DNA of 41,098 bases. It comes from Adlercreutzia muris. GTDB lineage: Bacteria; Actinomycetota; Coriobacteriia; Coriobacteriales; Eggerthellaceae. The stretch covers positions 1 through 41,098 of the forward strand of contig NZ_WAJS01000027.1 of assembly GCF_008831045.1 (NCBI RefSeq). Reading direction: 5' to 3'. Below the pieces are notes generated by a model. The model made no database searches. It had not been told where the DNA came from and saw only the letters and a list, made by a program, of their open reading frames with translations. Position numbers and translations under genes: made by a program. Below, piece after piece: positions 8,376-16,457 of the stretch; positions within the stretch are counted from its first letter, which is position 1, and every line of letters begins with the position of its first letter.

Positions 8376-9274
8376 GCGTCCAGCTCCTCTGCCTTGGAGA
8401 AGCCGCTGAGCAGATCGCGGGCCACCCGCAGGGCGCGCTCGGATAGGTCGGGGCGGAAGACGAAGTGGGATGCCATGGACAGCGGCGCGTTCACGAGGGG
8501 CCGGCGGCACACTTCATCGGTCGTCAACTCGCGGGCGTAGGTGGTCTGGATGATGAAGCACTGGTGGCGGCAGGACACCTGGGCCAGCATGAGGTTGCGG
8601 TCGTGGAGGATGGACTCGCTCAAGATGCCGTGGTTCCGGAAGATGGTCTCGTAGAGCCGCCCCTTGTAGGGACTCGTCTGCACGACGGTCTTGCCGCGCA
8701 GGTCGCGGGCGAAGTCCACCGTCGCCTTGCGGGCGAGGGGGTCGTCGCAGCTCAACAGCACTGAGAGCGTGTCGTCGGCGAGCTTGATGGAGGGCAGTCC
8801 CAAATGGTCCGGCGGTCGGATGGTGATGGCGCACTCGAGGTCTCCCACGGCGATGGCCTCCCAGAAGGCGTCGTGGTCCCCGTCGACGATCTCGATGCGC
8901 AGTCCCTCGTCTTCTTCGAAGCGCGAGAGCAGCAGTCGCTTCTGGTCGTAGCCCACGAACATGCTGAGCAGCCCCACCCGCACCGTCTCGCACCCATCGC
9001 CCTCCAGGGCGCAGATGCCGTCCAGGCACGCCTCCCAGGCCCGGTCCTCCTCTTGCAGGTGGCGCAGGAGCGCCTGGCCGGCCCGGGTCAGTTCCACGCC
9101 GTGCTTGCCCCGGGCAAACAGGGTCGCACCCACGGCCCGCTCGAGCCCGCGCATGCTGCGGGAGAGCCCTTGGCGCGACAGGTAGAGGCTCTCTGCGGCC
9201 TTGGTGATGTTGCGCGTCGCGCAGAGCGCGTAGAAGTAGCGCCGCTGCTCGGCGCTCAGGCGAAACGGTGTCAT
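8333..9274 (-). CDS. LysR-family transcriptional regulator
   Basis: A 313-residue LysR regulator. The winged helix-turn-helix covers about residues 5-65 (LCATRNITKAAESLYLSRQG, then LERAVGATLFAR), followed by a periplasmic-binding-protein-like effector domain. It is divergent from flavoprotein A, with 281 bp between the two starts. This is the usual layout for a LysR regulator controlling its neighbour, so control of that reductase in response to its substrate is the natural inference. The gene ends inside the 3' end of hemH on the opposite strand. No ligand can be named. Confidence 0.93.
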   Translation of the reverse strand: MTPFRLSAEQRRYFYALCATRNITKAAESLYLSRQGLSRSMRGLERAVGATLFARGKHGVELTRAGQALLRHLQEEDRAWEACLDGICALEGDGCETVRVGLLSMFVGYDQKRLLLSRFEEDEGLRIEIVDGDHDAFWEAIAVGDLECAITIRPPDHLGLPSIKLADDTLSVLLSCDDPLARKATVDFARDLRGKTVVQTSPYKGRLYETIFRNHGILSESILHDRNLMLAQVSCRHQCFIIQTTYARELTTDEVCRRPLVNAPLSMASHFVFRPDLSERALRVARDLLSGFSKAEELDAYLAARSPAEPSST

Positions 9275-9519
9275 GGTCTTCCTCCCTCAGGTCATGGCGG
9301 GCGCCGGGCAGCTGCCGGGCCCTCGGGGCCAAATATAGGAGAAGTGTCCCCGCCGCGCAAGCGGGCGCGGGGCCCCTCGGGCCCTCGGCTGCAGCGAGGC
9401 GTTGCCTCGATATGGCCCTGATCAGGGAAGACGGGAAAGCGCAATGGTCGATGTTGCGCATGACGGCCCCAAAGTGTTTCTTTTCGATGCCCGGACGGCC
9501 CCCTATAGTCTTTTCCGTC

Positions 9520-9538
9520 GCCGGGCAGAGGGCCCGGC
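9520..9538 (+). promoter_or_regulatory. Leader hairpin before flavoprotein A
   Basis: A perfect 7-bp stem (GCCGGGC with GCCCGGC, 5-nt loop) lies 17 bp before the start codon of flavoprotein A and just after a possible -10 element TATAGT (9504-9509). No matching -35 was found; LysR control could substitute for one. Confidence 0.35.
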
Positions 9539-9555
9539 TTGGAAGAGAAGGGGAG

Positions 9556-11139
9556 ATGATGGGAAACCTCACTCGCAGAGACGTACTGAAGGGCCTGGCA
9601 TTCGGGTCGATGGCCCTGGCCTCGGGCGGCGCCCTGGCCGCCTGCGCTCCGGCCGCCGGGGGAGCCTCCGGTACCGACGGCGCATCGACGGGACAGGGCA
9701 CGGCGCTGCGCTATGCCAAGCGTGCGTCGGAGGTGGCCGGGCGCACCGCCCTGGAGACCGATGTACTCGTCATCGGCGGCGGCGGGGCGGGGCTGTGCGC
9801 CGCCCTGGCTGCGGCCGAGCAGGGCGCGGGCGTTATCCTGTGCGAGAAAACCTCGGCCCTCGGGGGCGCGACGACGCTTTCCAGCGGCAAGATTCCCGCC
9901 GTGGGCACCGCCCAGCAGCTCGCGAAGGAGGATGGCGACAGCATCGGCGCCTGCGCCATGGACATCATGCGGCCGAGCAACTACAGCGTCCGCCCCGATT
10001 TGGTGTACACCGTGGTGGAGCAGTCCCGCGACATCGTGGAGTGGACCGAGGGCCACGGGGCCGTCTGGTCCGTGGACGACGCGCTCTACTTCGGCCAGAC
10101 CGCCTACCGCATGCACACCACCGAGGGCGCCGGCGCGGGTCTGACCGACGCGCTCATCGCCAGCACGGAGGCCGATAGCGCCATCGAGACGCTGCTCTCC
10201 TGCGAGATGCAGGGGCTCGTGCTCGACGACGAGAGCGATGCGGTCGTGGGCGCCTGGGGCAAGAACGGCTCCGAGGAGATTGCCATCTTCGCCGGCAACA
10301 CCGTGCTCGCCACGAGCGGTTTCGCCAATAACCCCGATATGCTCGAGCAGTACTGCCCCGAGGCCGTTCCCGCCGTGAAAGTGGTCGCCCCCGGCGCCAC
10401 CGGCGAGGGCATCCTCTGGGCCGCCGAGCTCGGTGCCGACCTGCAGAACATGGGCGCCTACCAGGGCCACGCCTTCCACGGGGTGGACAACGACAAGACC
10501 CTGGAGCAGGGGGTGGCCAACAACGGCGGCATCATCGTGAACCAGGACGGCAATCGCTTCATGAACGAGTACGGCGGCTATTCCGAGATGTCCCCCCATG
10601 TGCTCGCCCAGCCCGATGGCATCGGGTATTTGTGCTTTACCGATCTGCAGCGCGAGCAGAGCAAGAAGTTCGCGGAGTGGGAGGAGGAGGGCATCATCTT
10701 GCGCGGGAATGACGTATCGCAGCTGGCAGCCGCCATCGGCGCCGATCCCGCGAAGCTCGAGCGCACCGTTTCCGACTACCAGAAGGCCATCGGTGCCGGC
10801 ATGGACAAGTTCAACCGCTCCCATCTGCCCGCCAGCTTCGAGCCGCCCTTCTACGCGGTGAAGCTCACCGGCGAGATTCGCCACACCCAGGGCGGCATGG
10901 CCACCGATGTGGCCGGCCATGTGCTGCGGGCCGATAAGAGCCTCATCGAGGGGCTCTACGCCGCCGGCGGCTGCACCGAGGGGTTCTCTTCCCGCGGCGG
11001 CGCGGCCTATATGAGCGGCAACGGCCTCATCCAGGCCCTCGTATTCGGCAAGATCGCCGGTACGGCCGCCGCTACCGAGACCCGGGGCGAGGCTTCGCTC
11101 TCAACCTGGGAGAAGTCTGCTGCCGACGCCTACCTCTAG
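9556..11139 (+). CDS. Tat-exported FAD-dependent reductase lipoprotein A (fumarate reductase/flavocytochrome c type)
   Basis: A 527-residue exported flavoprotein. The N-terminus has a twin-arginine signal (TRRDVLK, R7-R8) ending in a lipobox LAAC (C30), so it should be Tat-exported and lipid-anchored. A Rossmann FAD site GGGGAG is at 74-79, and an FAD-domain closing segment with EGLYAAGG follows near the C-terminus. It keeps the HTQGG element that resembles the substrate-binding His motif of soluble fumarate reductases, but has SSRGGAAYMSGNG where those enzymes read roughly GANRLGGN. No heme-binding CXXCH is present, so electrons must come from a separate cytochrome. The substrate is unknown. 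Two adjacent ATGs (9556, 9559) fit the GAGAAGG ribosome site. A LysR gene is divergent upstream and a terminator follows. Confidence 0.88.
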   Translation: MMGNLTRRDVLKGLAFGSMALASGGALAACAPAAGGASGTDGASTGQGTALRYAKRASEVAGRTALETDVLVIGGGGAGLCAALAAAEQGAGVILCEKTSALGGATTLSSGKIPAVGTAQQLAKEDGDSIGACAMDIMRPSNYSVRPDLVYTVVEQSRDIVEWTEGHGAVWSVDDALYFGQTAYRMHTTEGAGAGLTDALIASTEADSAIETLLSCEMQGLVLDDESDAVVGAWGKNGSEEIAIFAGNTVLATSGFANNPDMLEQYCPEAVPAVKVVAPGATGEGILWAAELGADLQNMGAYQGHAFHGVDNDKTLEQGVANNGGIIVNQDGNRFMNEYGGYSEMSPHVLAQPDGIGYLCFTDLQREQSKKFAEWEEEGIILRGNDVSQLAAAIGADPAKLERTVSDYQKAIGAGMDKFNRSHLPASFEPPFYAVKLTGEIRHTQGGMATDVAGHVLRADKSLIEGLYAAGGCTEGFSSRGGAAYMSGNGLIQALVFGKIAGTAAATETRGEASLSTWEKSAADAYL

Positions 11140-11161
11140 GCTCCTCGCCTCCCCGCTTTGC

Positions 11162-11206
11162 CGCCGGCCCCGGCCCTTCCCCGGAAAGGGGCCGACGGCG
11201 TTTTTT
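11162..11206 (+). terminator. Rho-independent terminator after flavoprotein A
   Basis: CGGCCCTT (from 11171) pairs with AAGGGGCCG (one bulged G), flanked by a second helix CGCCG/CGGCG, and is followed by six T residues (11201-11206). It lies 22 bp beyond the flavoprotein A stop codon. Confidence 0.85.
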
Positions 11207-11412
11207 GGAGCCCCCTGTTGGAATCTTTCCCCCCGATCGCGCCCCGGCCGCGCCGGAGGGCCGCACCGTGCATCCCGATGCGCCCCGCGACCGCCCTGAC
11301 CGTCGCGCGCTGCCCGTGTGCATTCCCCACAACCTCTCCCGCCAGGTCAGGCCTTGCCTTCCCGGTCGTGCTACAATGCCCCCTACGCTTGTACCAACCA
11401 GGAGGTTTCCCC

Positions 11413-12738
11413 ATGCTCTCAGAGCGCTTGCTCACCACCGTGGTCCGCTCCATGACCGACAAGACCTTGGCGCTGCACCCCGTGCCCACGGGCACCCTGC
11501 CCGATCCGGTGCCGGGACGTGCCTACACGCTCTATGTGCACGTGCCCTTCTGCGAGCGCTTGTGCCCCTACTGCTCGTTCAACCGCTTTCCCTATCGGGA
11601 AGAGCGGGCGCGCACCCATTTTGCGGCCCTGCGCGAGGAGATGCACCTTCTGAAGGAGAAGGGCTACGACTTCGAAAGCGCCTATATCGGTGGGGGCACC
11701 CCCACGGTGGACATCGACGAGCTGTGCGAGACCATCGATTACGCCCGTGATCTGTTCTCCATCAAGGAGATCAACTCCGAGACGAACCCGAACCACCTGA
11801 TTCCCTCGTATCTGGAGAAGCTCAAGGGCCGCATCCAGCGTTTGTCGGTGGGCGTGCAGTCCTTCGATAACGAGCTTCTGCGCCAGATGGATCGCTACGA
11901 GAAGTACGGCAGCGCCGAGGAGATCTTCGAGCGCATCGGCGAGGCGGCGCCGTACTTCGAGTCGCTCAACGTGGACATGATCTTCAACTTCCCGTCCCAG
12001 ACCGAGGACATCCTCATCAACGACTGCGAGAAGATCGCCACCTGCGGCTGCCATCAGACCACCTTCTCGCCGCTGTACCAGTCCCACGCCACCACGCGCA
12101 AGATGGAGAGCGTGCTCGGGCGCATGGACTACGACAAGGAGCGGCGCTTCTACCACATCCTCGACGAGATCTTGAACGAGGGCGACCGCCCGCTGTTCGA
12201 GCGGCGCACTCTGTGGACCTTCAACCGCCTCGACGAGAATTTGCGCCGTCGCCAGAACCTGGAGGTGGACGAGTACGCCGTGGCCTACGAGGAGTGCGTG
12301 GGCGTCGGGTCGGGCTCCATCACGCATTTGGGCGACAACCTGTTCGTGAACACCTTCAACCTGGAGGAGTACGCGCAGATCGTGGGGGAGGGACGCCTGC
12401 CGCTCATGGGCTGCACCGACCTGCCGCGCCGCGATCTTATGCGCTACAAGTTCCTGCTGCAGCTGTACAGCCTGCGCTTCGACAAGCGCGAGTTCGTGCG
12501 CGACTTCGGCGTATCGGTGGAGCGGGGACTGCCCGTGGAGATGGCCTTCATGCGGGCCAACGGCGCCTTTGCCACCGACAACGACGAGGAACTGACGCTT
12601 ACGCGCGCCGGCCGCTACCTCACCGTGGTGCTCTACCGCCAGTACCTGGCCGGCCTGAACAACCTGCGCGAGCAGGCGCGCAGCGAGCTTACGGGCCTGG
12701 AGCACGACCTTTTGTTCGGTGACGGCACCGAAAGGTAG
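11413..12738 (+). CDS. HemN/HemW-like radical SAM protein
   Basis: A 441-residue radical SAM enzyme. The cluster motif is FCERLCPYC (C47, C51, C54), followed by IGGGTP at 92-97 and LSVGVQSF, which is typical of the coproporphyrinogen dehydrogenase/HemW superfamily. The C-terminal third has the family HemN_C-like layout. The segment RRTLWTF takes the place where HemW proteins have an HNxxYW-type heme motif, so neither oxygen-independent coproporphyrinogen oxidase nor heme chaperone activity can be assumed. Anaerobic heme-degrading methyltransferases (ChuW/HutW) are a third possibility. AGGAGGT six bases upstream fixes the ATG at 11413. A candidate -10 TACAAT is at 11372-11377. The stop codon lies at the edge of a large inverted repeat. 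Confidence 0.85.
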   Translation: MLSERLLTTVVRSMTDKTLALHPVPTGTLPDPVPGRAYTLYVHVPFCERLCPYCSFNRFPYREERARTHFAALREEMHLLKEKGYDFESAYIGGGTPTVDIDELCETIDYARDLFSIKEINSETNPNHLIPSYLEKLKGRIQRLSVGVQSFDNELLRQMDRYEKYGSAEEIFERIGEAAPYFESLNVDMIFNFPSQTEDILINDCEKIATCGCHQTTFSPLYQSHATTRKMESVLGRMDYDKERRFYHILDEILNEGDRPLFERRTLWTFNRLDENLRRRQNLEVDEYAVAYEECVGVGSGSITHLGDNLFVNTFNLEEYAQIVGEGRLPLMGCTDLPRRDLMRYKFLLQLYSLRFDKREFVRDFGVSVERGLPVEMAFMRANGAFATDNDEELTLTRAGRYLTVVLYRQYLAGLNNLREQARSELTGLEHDLLFGDGTER

Positions 12739-12941
12739 CTTCGTGCGAGCACTCTCTGCAAGAGTGGACAAAAAGCCCTCGAGTGAACCCGTAGGGGGCT
12801 CTGCGGACGTGTTTTCAGGCCTCGGAGCGCCTGAAATATACGTTTAGCATTGGTTTCGAGCGCGTTTTTGGCCGCCATGCAGCTTTGGGGAGCTCACTCG
12901 AGGCCTTTTTGTCCACATCGGGCGAAAGTGCTCTCGAAGCT
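12737..12941. repeat. Foldback element with long terminal inverted repeats
   Basis: A 23-bp inverted repeat (12764-12786 with 12894-12916, 22 of 23 matching; core GTGGACAAAAAG) has further matching outer blocks: AGCTTCG and AGCACT on the left recur inverted on the right up to 12941. The inner 107 bp hold an 8-bp hairpin (TTTCAGGC/GCCTGAAA, 12813-12836) and no gene. The whole piece fills the gap between the convergent radical SAM and LuxR genes. It may be a MITE-like remnant or an elaborate bidirectional terminator; the T-runs within both arms fit the second reading. Confidence 0.7.
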
Positions 12942-12990
12942 GCGGGGCTCCCGTCCTGGCATTTTCCCCTGCAGAGGTCAGGAGCCGTTT

Positions 12991-14406
12991 TCAGGCGCCT
13001 CCTCCGCACATCTCGACGAGCTCCTTGCGGGAGTGCACGCCGCACTTCACGTAGATATGCTGGATGTGGGCCTTCAGGGTGCCCGGCGCGATGAACAGCT
13101 CCTGCTCGATCTGGGGATTGGTCTTGCCGCTGGCGATGAGGCGCACGATCTCGTCCTCGCGGGGGCTGAGGTGATAGGCAACAGACACCGCGTCGCAGCG
13201 GCTGGCAACGGCCTCGGCGCGCCGCCCCTCCTCGGCCAGGTCGTCAGTTTCCAGCAGGCGGATGCCCCAGCGGCTGGCCAACTCTTTTCCCGAGAGCAGC
13301 ATGAGGGTGCTCGCCAGCACGAGCATGACCACGGCGGCGGTGATGACGATGGACTGCACGCTCGGGGCCAGGCCGCTTGTATCGAGCAAGTCGGCGCAGG
13401 AGCCGCCCCAGATGGTGAACAGGGAGTTCACCCGCATAATACCCGTGAGCGCGATGATGGCGATGCCCATGCGCTTGGACAGGTCGTAGAACAGAAGCGA
13501 TATGAGCAGGGACATGAGGGTCATGCCCATGGAGATGAGGTAGCCGGCCGCCGTGGTGCCCAACAGCCCCTCGGCGGGAATGAGCAGAAGTCCGCAGATC
13601 ATGAGCAGCAGCGGCGAGCGGAACAGCGCGCTGACGCTGAAGCGGTTCGAGAAGAAGTAGACCACGACGAAGAAAGCGCCCATAACCAGGGCCGTTGACA
13701 GCGACGAGTGCACACCTGCGCCCTCGGGCAGCTGATGGGTGCGCAGGCCGTAGGCGAAGGCGTAGATGCACAGCACCACGAGCGGCTTCACCGGGAAGGA
13801 GAACTTCGGATAGGCCTTGGGCGCCAGATCGCGGGCGGGAAGCTGTCGGAAGGCGAGCACGAGGCTTCCCACGGAGATAAGGGGCAGAAGCACGAGCGCG
13901 GCGGCGAGCCGCTTGGCATCCAGGCCTTGGCACAGGTAGGTGAGCGGGACGGCGATGAAGCGGGAGGCCGCCGTGTACAGGGCGATGCGCATGAGGCTTA
14001 AGGGCACGATGGCCTCGTTGTACATGAGGAGCATCGCGCAGAATCCGAAGGCGCCGAGCACGGCCGCCGCAAGGCCCAGCCCTCCGGCAAGGGAAGGGGC
14101 GGTCGGGGCCGCGATGATGCACAGCGAGGCAGCGAGCATGGCGGCGCATGCGGCCGGTTTGGCCCAGGGGCGGCCGTGCAGGGGCGCGAGGCGACGGGCG
14201 AAGACGGTGACGGCGATGCCGAGGGCCGCGTACACGTAGTCGAAGACCATGTGGGGGTCGAGGGCAAGTGCCGCCGGTGCGCCTGCGGGCGCTGCGAAGG
14301 TGAGGGTCATCCAGGTGCGGGCGCAGCCAAGGGCGAACAGATAGGGAATCATCTGCTCCAGGTTGTCGATGGGCCGGATGCGATGGCTGTCGAATCGTAT
14401 CTTCAT
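12991..14406 (-). CDS. Membrane-bound LuxR-family regulator 1
   Basis: A 471-residue protein with about 12 predicted membrane segments (residues ~20-385) followed by a cytoplasmic LuxR/GerE helix-turn-helix at roughly 410-465 (LSPREDEIVRLIASGKTNPQ, then PGTLKAHIQHIYVKCGV). Such one-component regulators, with a transporter-like sensor half fused to a DNA-binding domain, are strongly expanded in Eggerthellaceae and usually sit beside exported reductases. Here it lies 3' of flavoprotein B in the same direction. I chose the ATG at 14406 because the upstream in-frame ATG (14433) would put a perfect TATAAT inside the gene. The inducing molecule is unknown. Confidence 0.88.
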   Translation of the reverse strand: MKIRFDSHRIRPIDNLEQMIPYLFALGCARTWMTLTFAAPAGAPAALALDPHMVFDYVYAALGIAVTVFARRLAPLHGRPWAKPAACAAMLAASLCIIAAPTAPSLAGGLGLAAAVLGAFGFCAMLLMYNEAIVPLSLMRIALYTAASRFIAVPLTYLCQGLDAKRLAAALVLLPLISVGSLVLAFRQLPARDLAPKAYPKFSFPVKPLVVLCIYAFAYGLRTHQLPEGAGVHSSLSTALVMGAFFVVVYFFSNRFSVSALFRSPLLLMICGLLLIPAEGLLGTTAAGYLISMGMTLMSLLISLLFYDLSKRMGIAIIALTGIMRVNSLFTIWGGSCADLLDTSGLAPSVQSIVITAAVVMLVLASTLMLLSGKELASRWGIRLLETDDLAEEGRRAEAVASRCDAVSVAYHLSPREDEIVRLIASGKTNPQIEQELFIAPGTLKAHIQHIYVKCGVHSRKELVEMCGGGA

Positions 14407-14412
14407 GGGGTC

Positions 14413-14418
14413 ATTATA
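14413..14418 (-). promoter_or_regulatory. Perfect -10 element 6 nt before luxR 1 (leaderless transcript)
   Basis: TATAAT on the minus strand is followed by GACCCC and then the ATG at 14406. A start site 6-7 nt after the -10 box coincides with the start codon, so the mRNA would be leaderless; there is no ribosome site in that gap. No good -35 was found. Confidence 0.5.
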
Positions 14419-14473
14419 CCGAGTTGCGCTCATGACGCCTCTGTTCGTTGCGAGGGGCTGAATAGACGCACTG

Positions 14474-14518
14474 CAGGCCAGCGATCCGGGCGGGGAGGAG
14501 CCGGGAGTCGCTGGCCTG
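14474..14518 (-). terminator. Hairpin after flavoprotein B
   Basis: A perfect 11-bp stem (CAGGCCAGCGA with TCGCTGGCCTG, 23-nt loop) 19 bp past the stop codon of flavoprotein B. It has no T-run, so it is either a weak terminator or an mRNA-stabilising end before luxR 1. Confidence 0.45.
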
Positions 14519-14536
14519 GGGGGGAGGGCGAGTGTG

Positions 14537-16159
14537 CTAGAGAGACGCGACGTAGCGGCCGGTCACGTAGCCCGATGTGATGGCGCGGCCGACGGACAGA
14601 CCCTCGATATCCATAGGATAGTCCACGCCTCCATAGAACTGACCTGAAGCGTTGCCCACGGCGAAGAGGCCCTCGATGGGCGTGCCCTCGGCGCTCAGGC
14701 ACTGCTGGTTCTCATCGACAACGAGGCCTCCGAGCACGGCGGGCACGGAGTTGGTGCCTCGGGGCACAGCGAAGAACGGCCCCTGTTCGATGGGGGCCAG
14801 GTAGTCGGCGCGCTTGCCAAACTGACTGTCAACACCGGTGGCGCACAGCTCGTTATAGGCTTCGATGGATTCCACGATGGTCGTCTCATCAATGGGATCG
14901 ATACCCCATTCCTCTTCCGCCATATAGGCGTTGATGTTCGCGGCCAGCTCGGCAAAGGTTTCTCCCCGTATGAATTGATCGTCGGTGGGCACCTTGCGGG
15001 TACCGACGGTGAACTTCACCTCTTCGGGGTAGGTCGCCGCCCATTCTTGGCCCAATGCGTTCCAGTTCGCCGGCATGATGGTGAAGAACTTCGCGGCCAT
15101 GGGGTTCTCGAAGCTGTACTCTTCCAGATAGGGGCGCATGAGGTTATTCAGGTAAGCGAAGGACAGCACTTCGTTCATGAATCGCTTCCCGTGGATATCC
15201 AAGTTCAAGAAGGGCATTTCCAGACGCGTGAGCGAGCCGCCGCCGTGGACCATCTTCGAGTGGTTCACCGGGGTCATTTGGGCGCCGGCCCAGATGCCGG
15301 CCATCATGCCCATGCCGTCGCGGAAGGGGCTCATGGTCTTGAAGCCGCGCAAGTCGGGGCAGTAGTAGTCGCGCATTTCCTGGTTGCCGGAGCAGTCGCC
15401 CGAGGCGAGGATGACGCCCTTGGCCGCTTTGAACAGCACGTTGCCCTCCTCGGTGGAGCAGATGACGCCAGCCACCCGATCGCCTTCCTTGTACAACTGC
15501 ACAGCGGGGGAATCAAAGAAGAACTGCGCTCCATCCTCGGCGAGCGCATCACAGATGACGAGAGCCGCCGCGTTGTGGGCACCCTCCACGTGATTATAGG
15601 TATTGGCATGGAGGGAATAGGGGCAGCCGTTGTACTCTCGGTCGGTATCGAAGGGCTTAGATTCCACGCCGCGAGTGGCGGCGGTATCGGCCCACCAGGT
15701 TACGGCCTCATAGGAGTTGCGCGCCCAGGCCTCGATGAGTTTGCGGTTGGATCGATGGGCGTTCTTTTCCATGAGGAATGCCACGCAGGCCTGGATGCCG
15801 GCCTCGTCGGTTTTGGTAGTGTCTACCGAGGCGCCCATATTGCCTGTGCTTTGAGCCGTGCCGATGTTCTGCACGCAGGCAACGGTGGCGCCTTCTTCAA
15901 GGGCCGTATGCACTGCGGCCAGCCCCGACTCGCCCGCGCCCACGACGACGATGTCGAACTCGAGGGTATCGACGAAGTCGGTGATGGGTTCGGGGGCCGC
16001 GAGGAACTCCGGCAGACCGGCGTCGGCGGCACCGGTCTCAGCCAAATCGGCCGACTCGGCAGGCGTCTTCGGCGCGCAGCTGGCGAGAGCGCCGGCCCCC
16101 ATAGCGCCTGCAGCCGCAAGGCCGGTGAGTTTGAGCAGATCGCGACGGGTTACTTCCAT
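14537..16159 (-). CDS. Tat-exported FAD-dependent reductase lipoprotein B
   Basis: A 540-residue exported flavoprotein. The Tat signal is VTRRDLLKL (R5-R6), with a lipobox ending at C28. The FAD dinucleotide motif GAGESG is at 74-79. It belongs with flavoprotein C: both have GxxxNQxMRDYY in the middle and, at the C-terminus, AEGTPIEGL, then a GN...G...Y...(D/E)YP....G(L/I)SxG block. The His-Thr-x-Gly-Gly and Asn-Arg-Leu-Gly-Gly elements of fumarate reductase are not there, so fumarate is an unlikely substrate; small aromatic or steroid-like acceptors are known for Eggerthella relatives. No heme motif. A strong AAGGAGGG ribosome site precedes the ATG. luxR 1 lies just downstream. Confidence 0.88.
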   Translation of the reverse strand: MEVTRRDLLKLTGLAAAGAMGAGALASCAPKTPAESADLAETGAADAGLPEFLAAPEPITDFVDTLEFDIVVVGAGESGLAAVHTALEEGATVACVQNIGTAQSTGNMGASVDTTKTDEAGIQACVAFLMEKNAHRSNRKLIEAWARNSYEAVTWWADTAATRGVESKPFDTDREYNGCPYSLHANTYNHVEGAHNAAALVICDALAEDGAQFFFDSPAVQLYKEGDRVAGVICSTEEGNVLFKAAKGVILASGDCSGNQEMRDYYCPDLRGFKTMSPFRDGMGMMAGIWAGAQMTPVNHSKMVHGGGSLTRLEMPFLNLDIHGKRFMNEVLSFAYLNNLMRPYLEEYSFENPMAAKFFTIMPANWNALGQEWAATYPEEVKFTVGTRKVPTDDQFIRGETFAELAANINAYMAEEEWGIDPIDETTIVESIEAYNELCATGVDSQFGKRADYLAPIEQGPFFAVPRGTNSVPAVLGGLVVDENQQCLSAEGTPIEGLFAVGNASGQFYGGVDYPMDIEGLSVGRAITSGYVTGRYVASL

Positions 16160-16339
16160 AGTTTCCCTCCTTGGAGATGGGCGGCTCGAGCGGGCCGCAT
16201 TCCCTATGCGCCCGGTGCGGAAAGCCCCCGGCTTTTCTTATGCTGGCCGTCGCCCTTTCGGCTGCGGCAGCGGGCGTTGCTGACGGATCGCATCATGGCC
16301 CAGGAAGGGGAAGCGCCGCATCGGGCTGGGCGGAACTTT

Positions 16340-16359
16340 CGGGTTAAATACGTAACCCG
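16340..16359. promoter_or_regulatory. Palindromic operator candidate upstream of flavoprotein B
   Basis: CGGGTTA and TAACCCG form a perfect 7-bp inverted repeat with a 6-nt centre; another TAACCC half-site follows at about 16365-16370. It lies 181 bp upstream of the flavoprotein B start, in the 298-bp gap that also holds the terminator of flavoprotein C. A dimeric LuxR regulator is the obvious candidate binder. Confidence 0.45.
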
Positions 16360-16392
16360 CGCCATAACCCACAGCAATGATCAGGGGAAACG

Positions 16393-16429
16393 AAAAAGCG
16401 CTCGCTGCGGGAGGGGAGCAGCGGGCGCT
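16393..16429 (-). terminator. Rho-independent terminator of flavoprotein C
   Basis: AGCGCTCGCTGC (16397-16408) pairs with GCAGCGGGCGCT (16418-16429), one G-T pair. On the minus strand it runs into TTTTTCG. It lies about 30 bp past the stop codon and shows that flavoproteins B and C are separate transcription units. Confidence 0.85.
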
Positions 16430-16457
16430 TGCGGGGATGGCGCGTTTGGGGTGAGGG

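Noticed and set aside
9268-9555. Longer N-terminus for flavoprotein A starting at 9268
   Set aside because: It would place about 96 residues of low-quality sequence before a good Tat signal and would overlap the LysR start region; the ribosome site is at 9544-9553.
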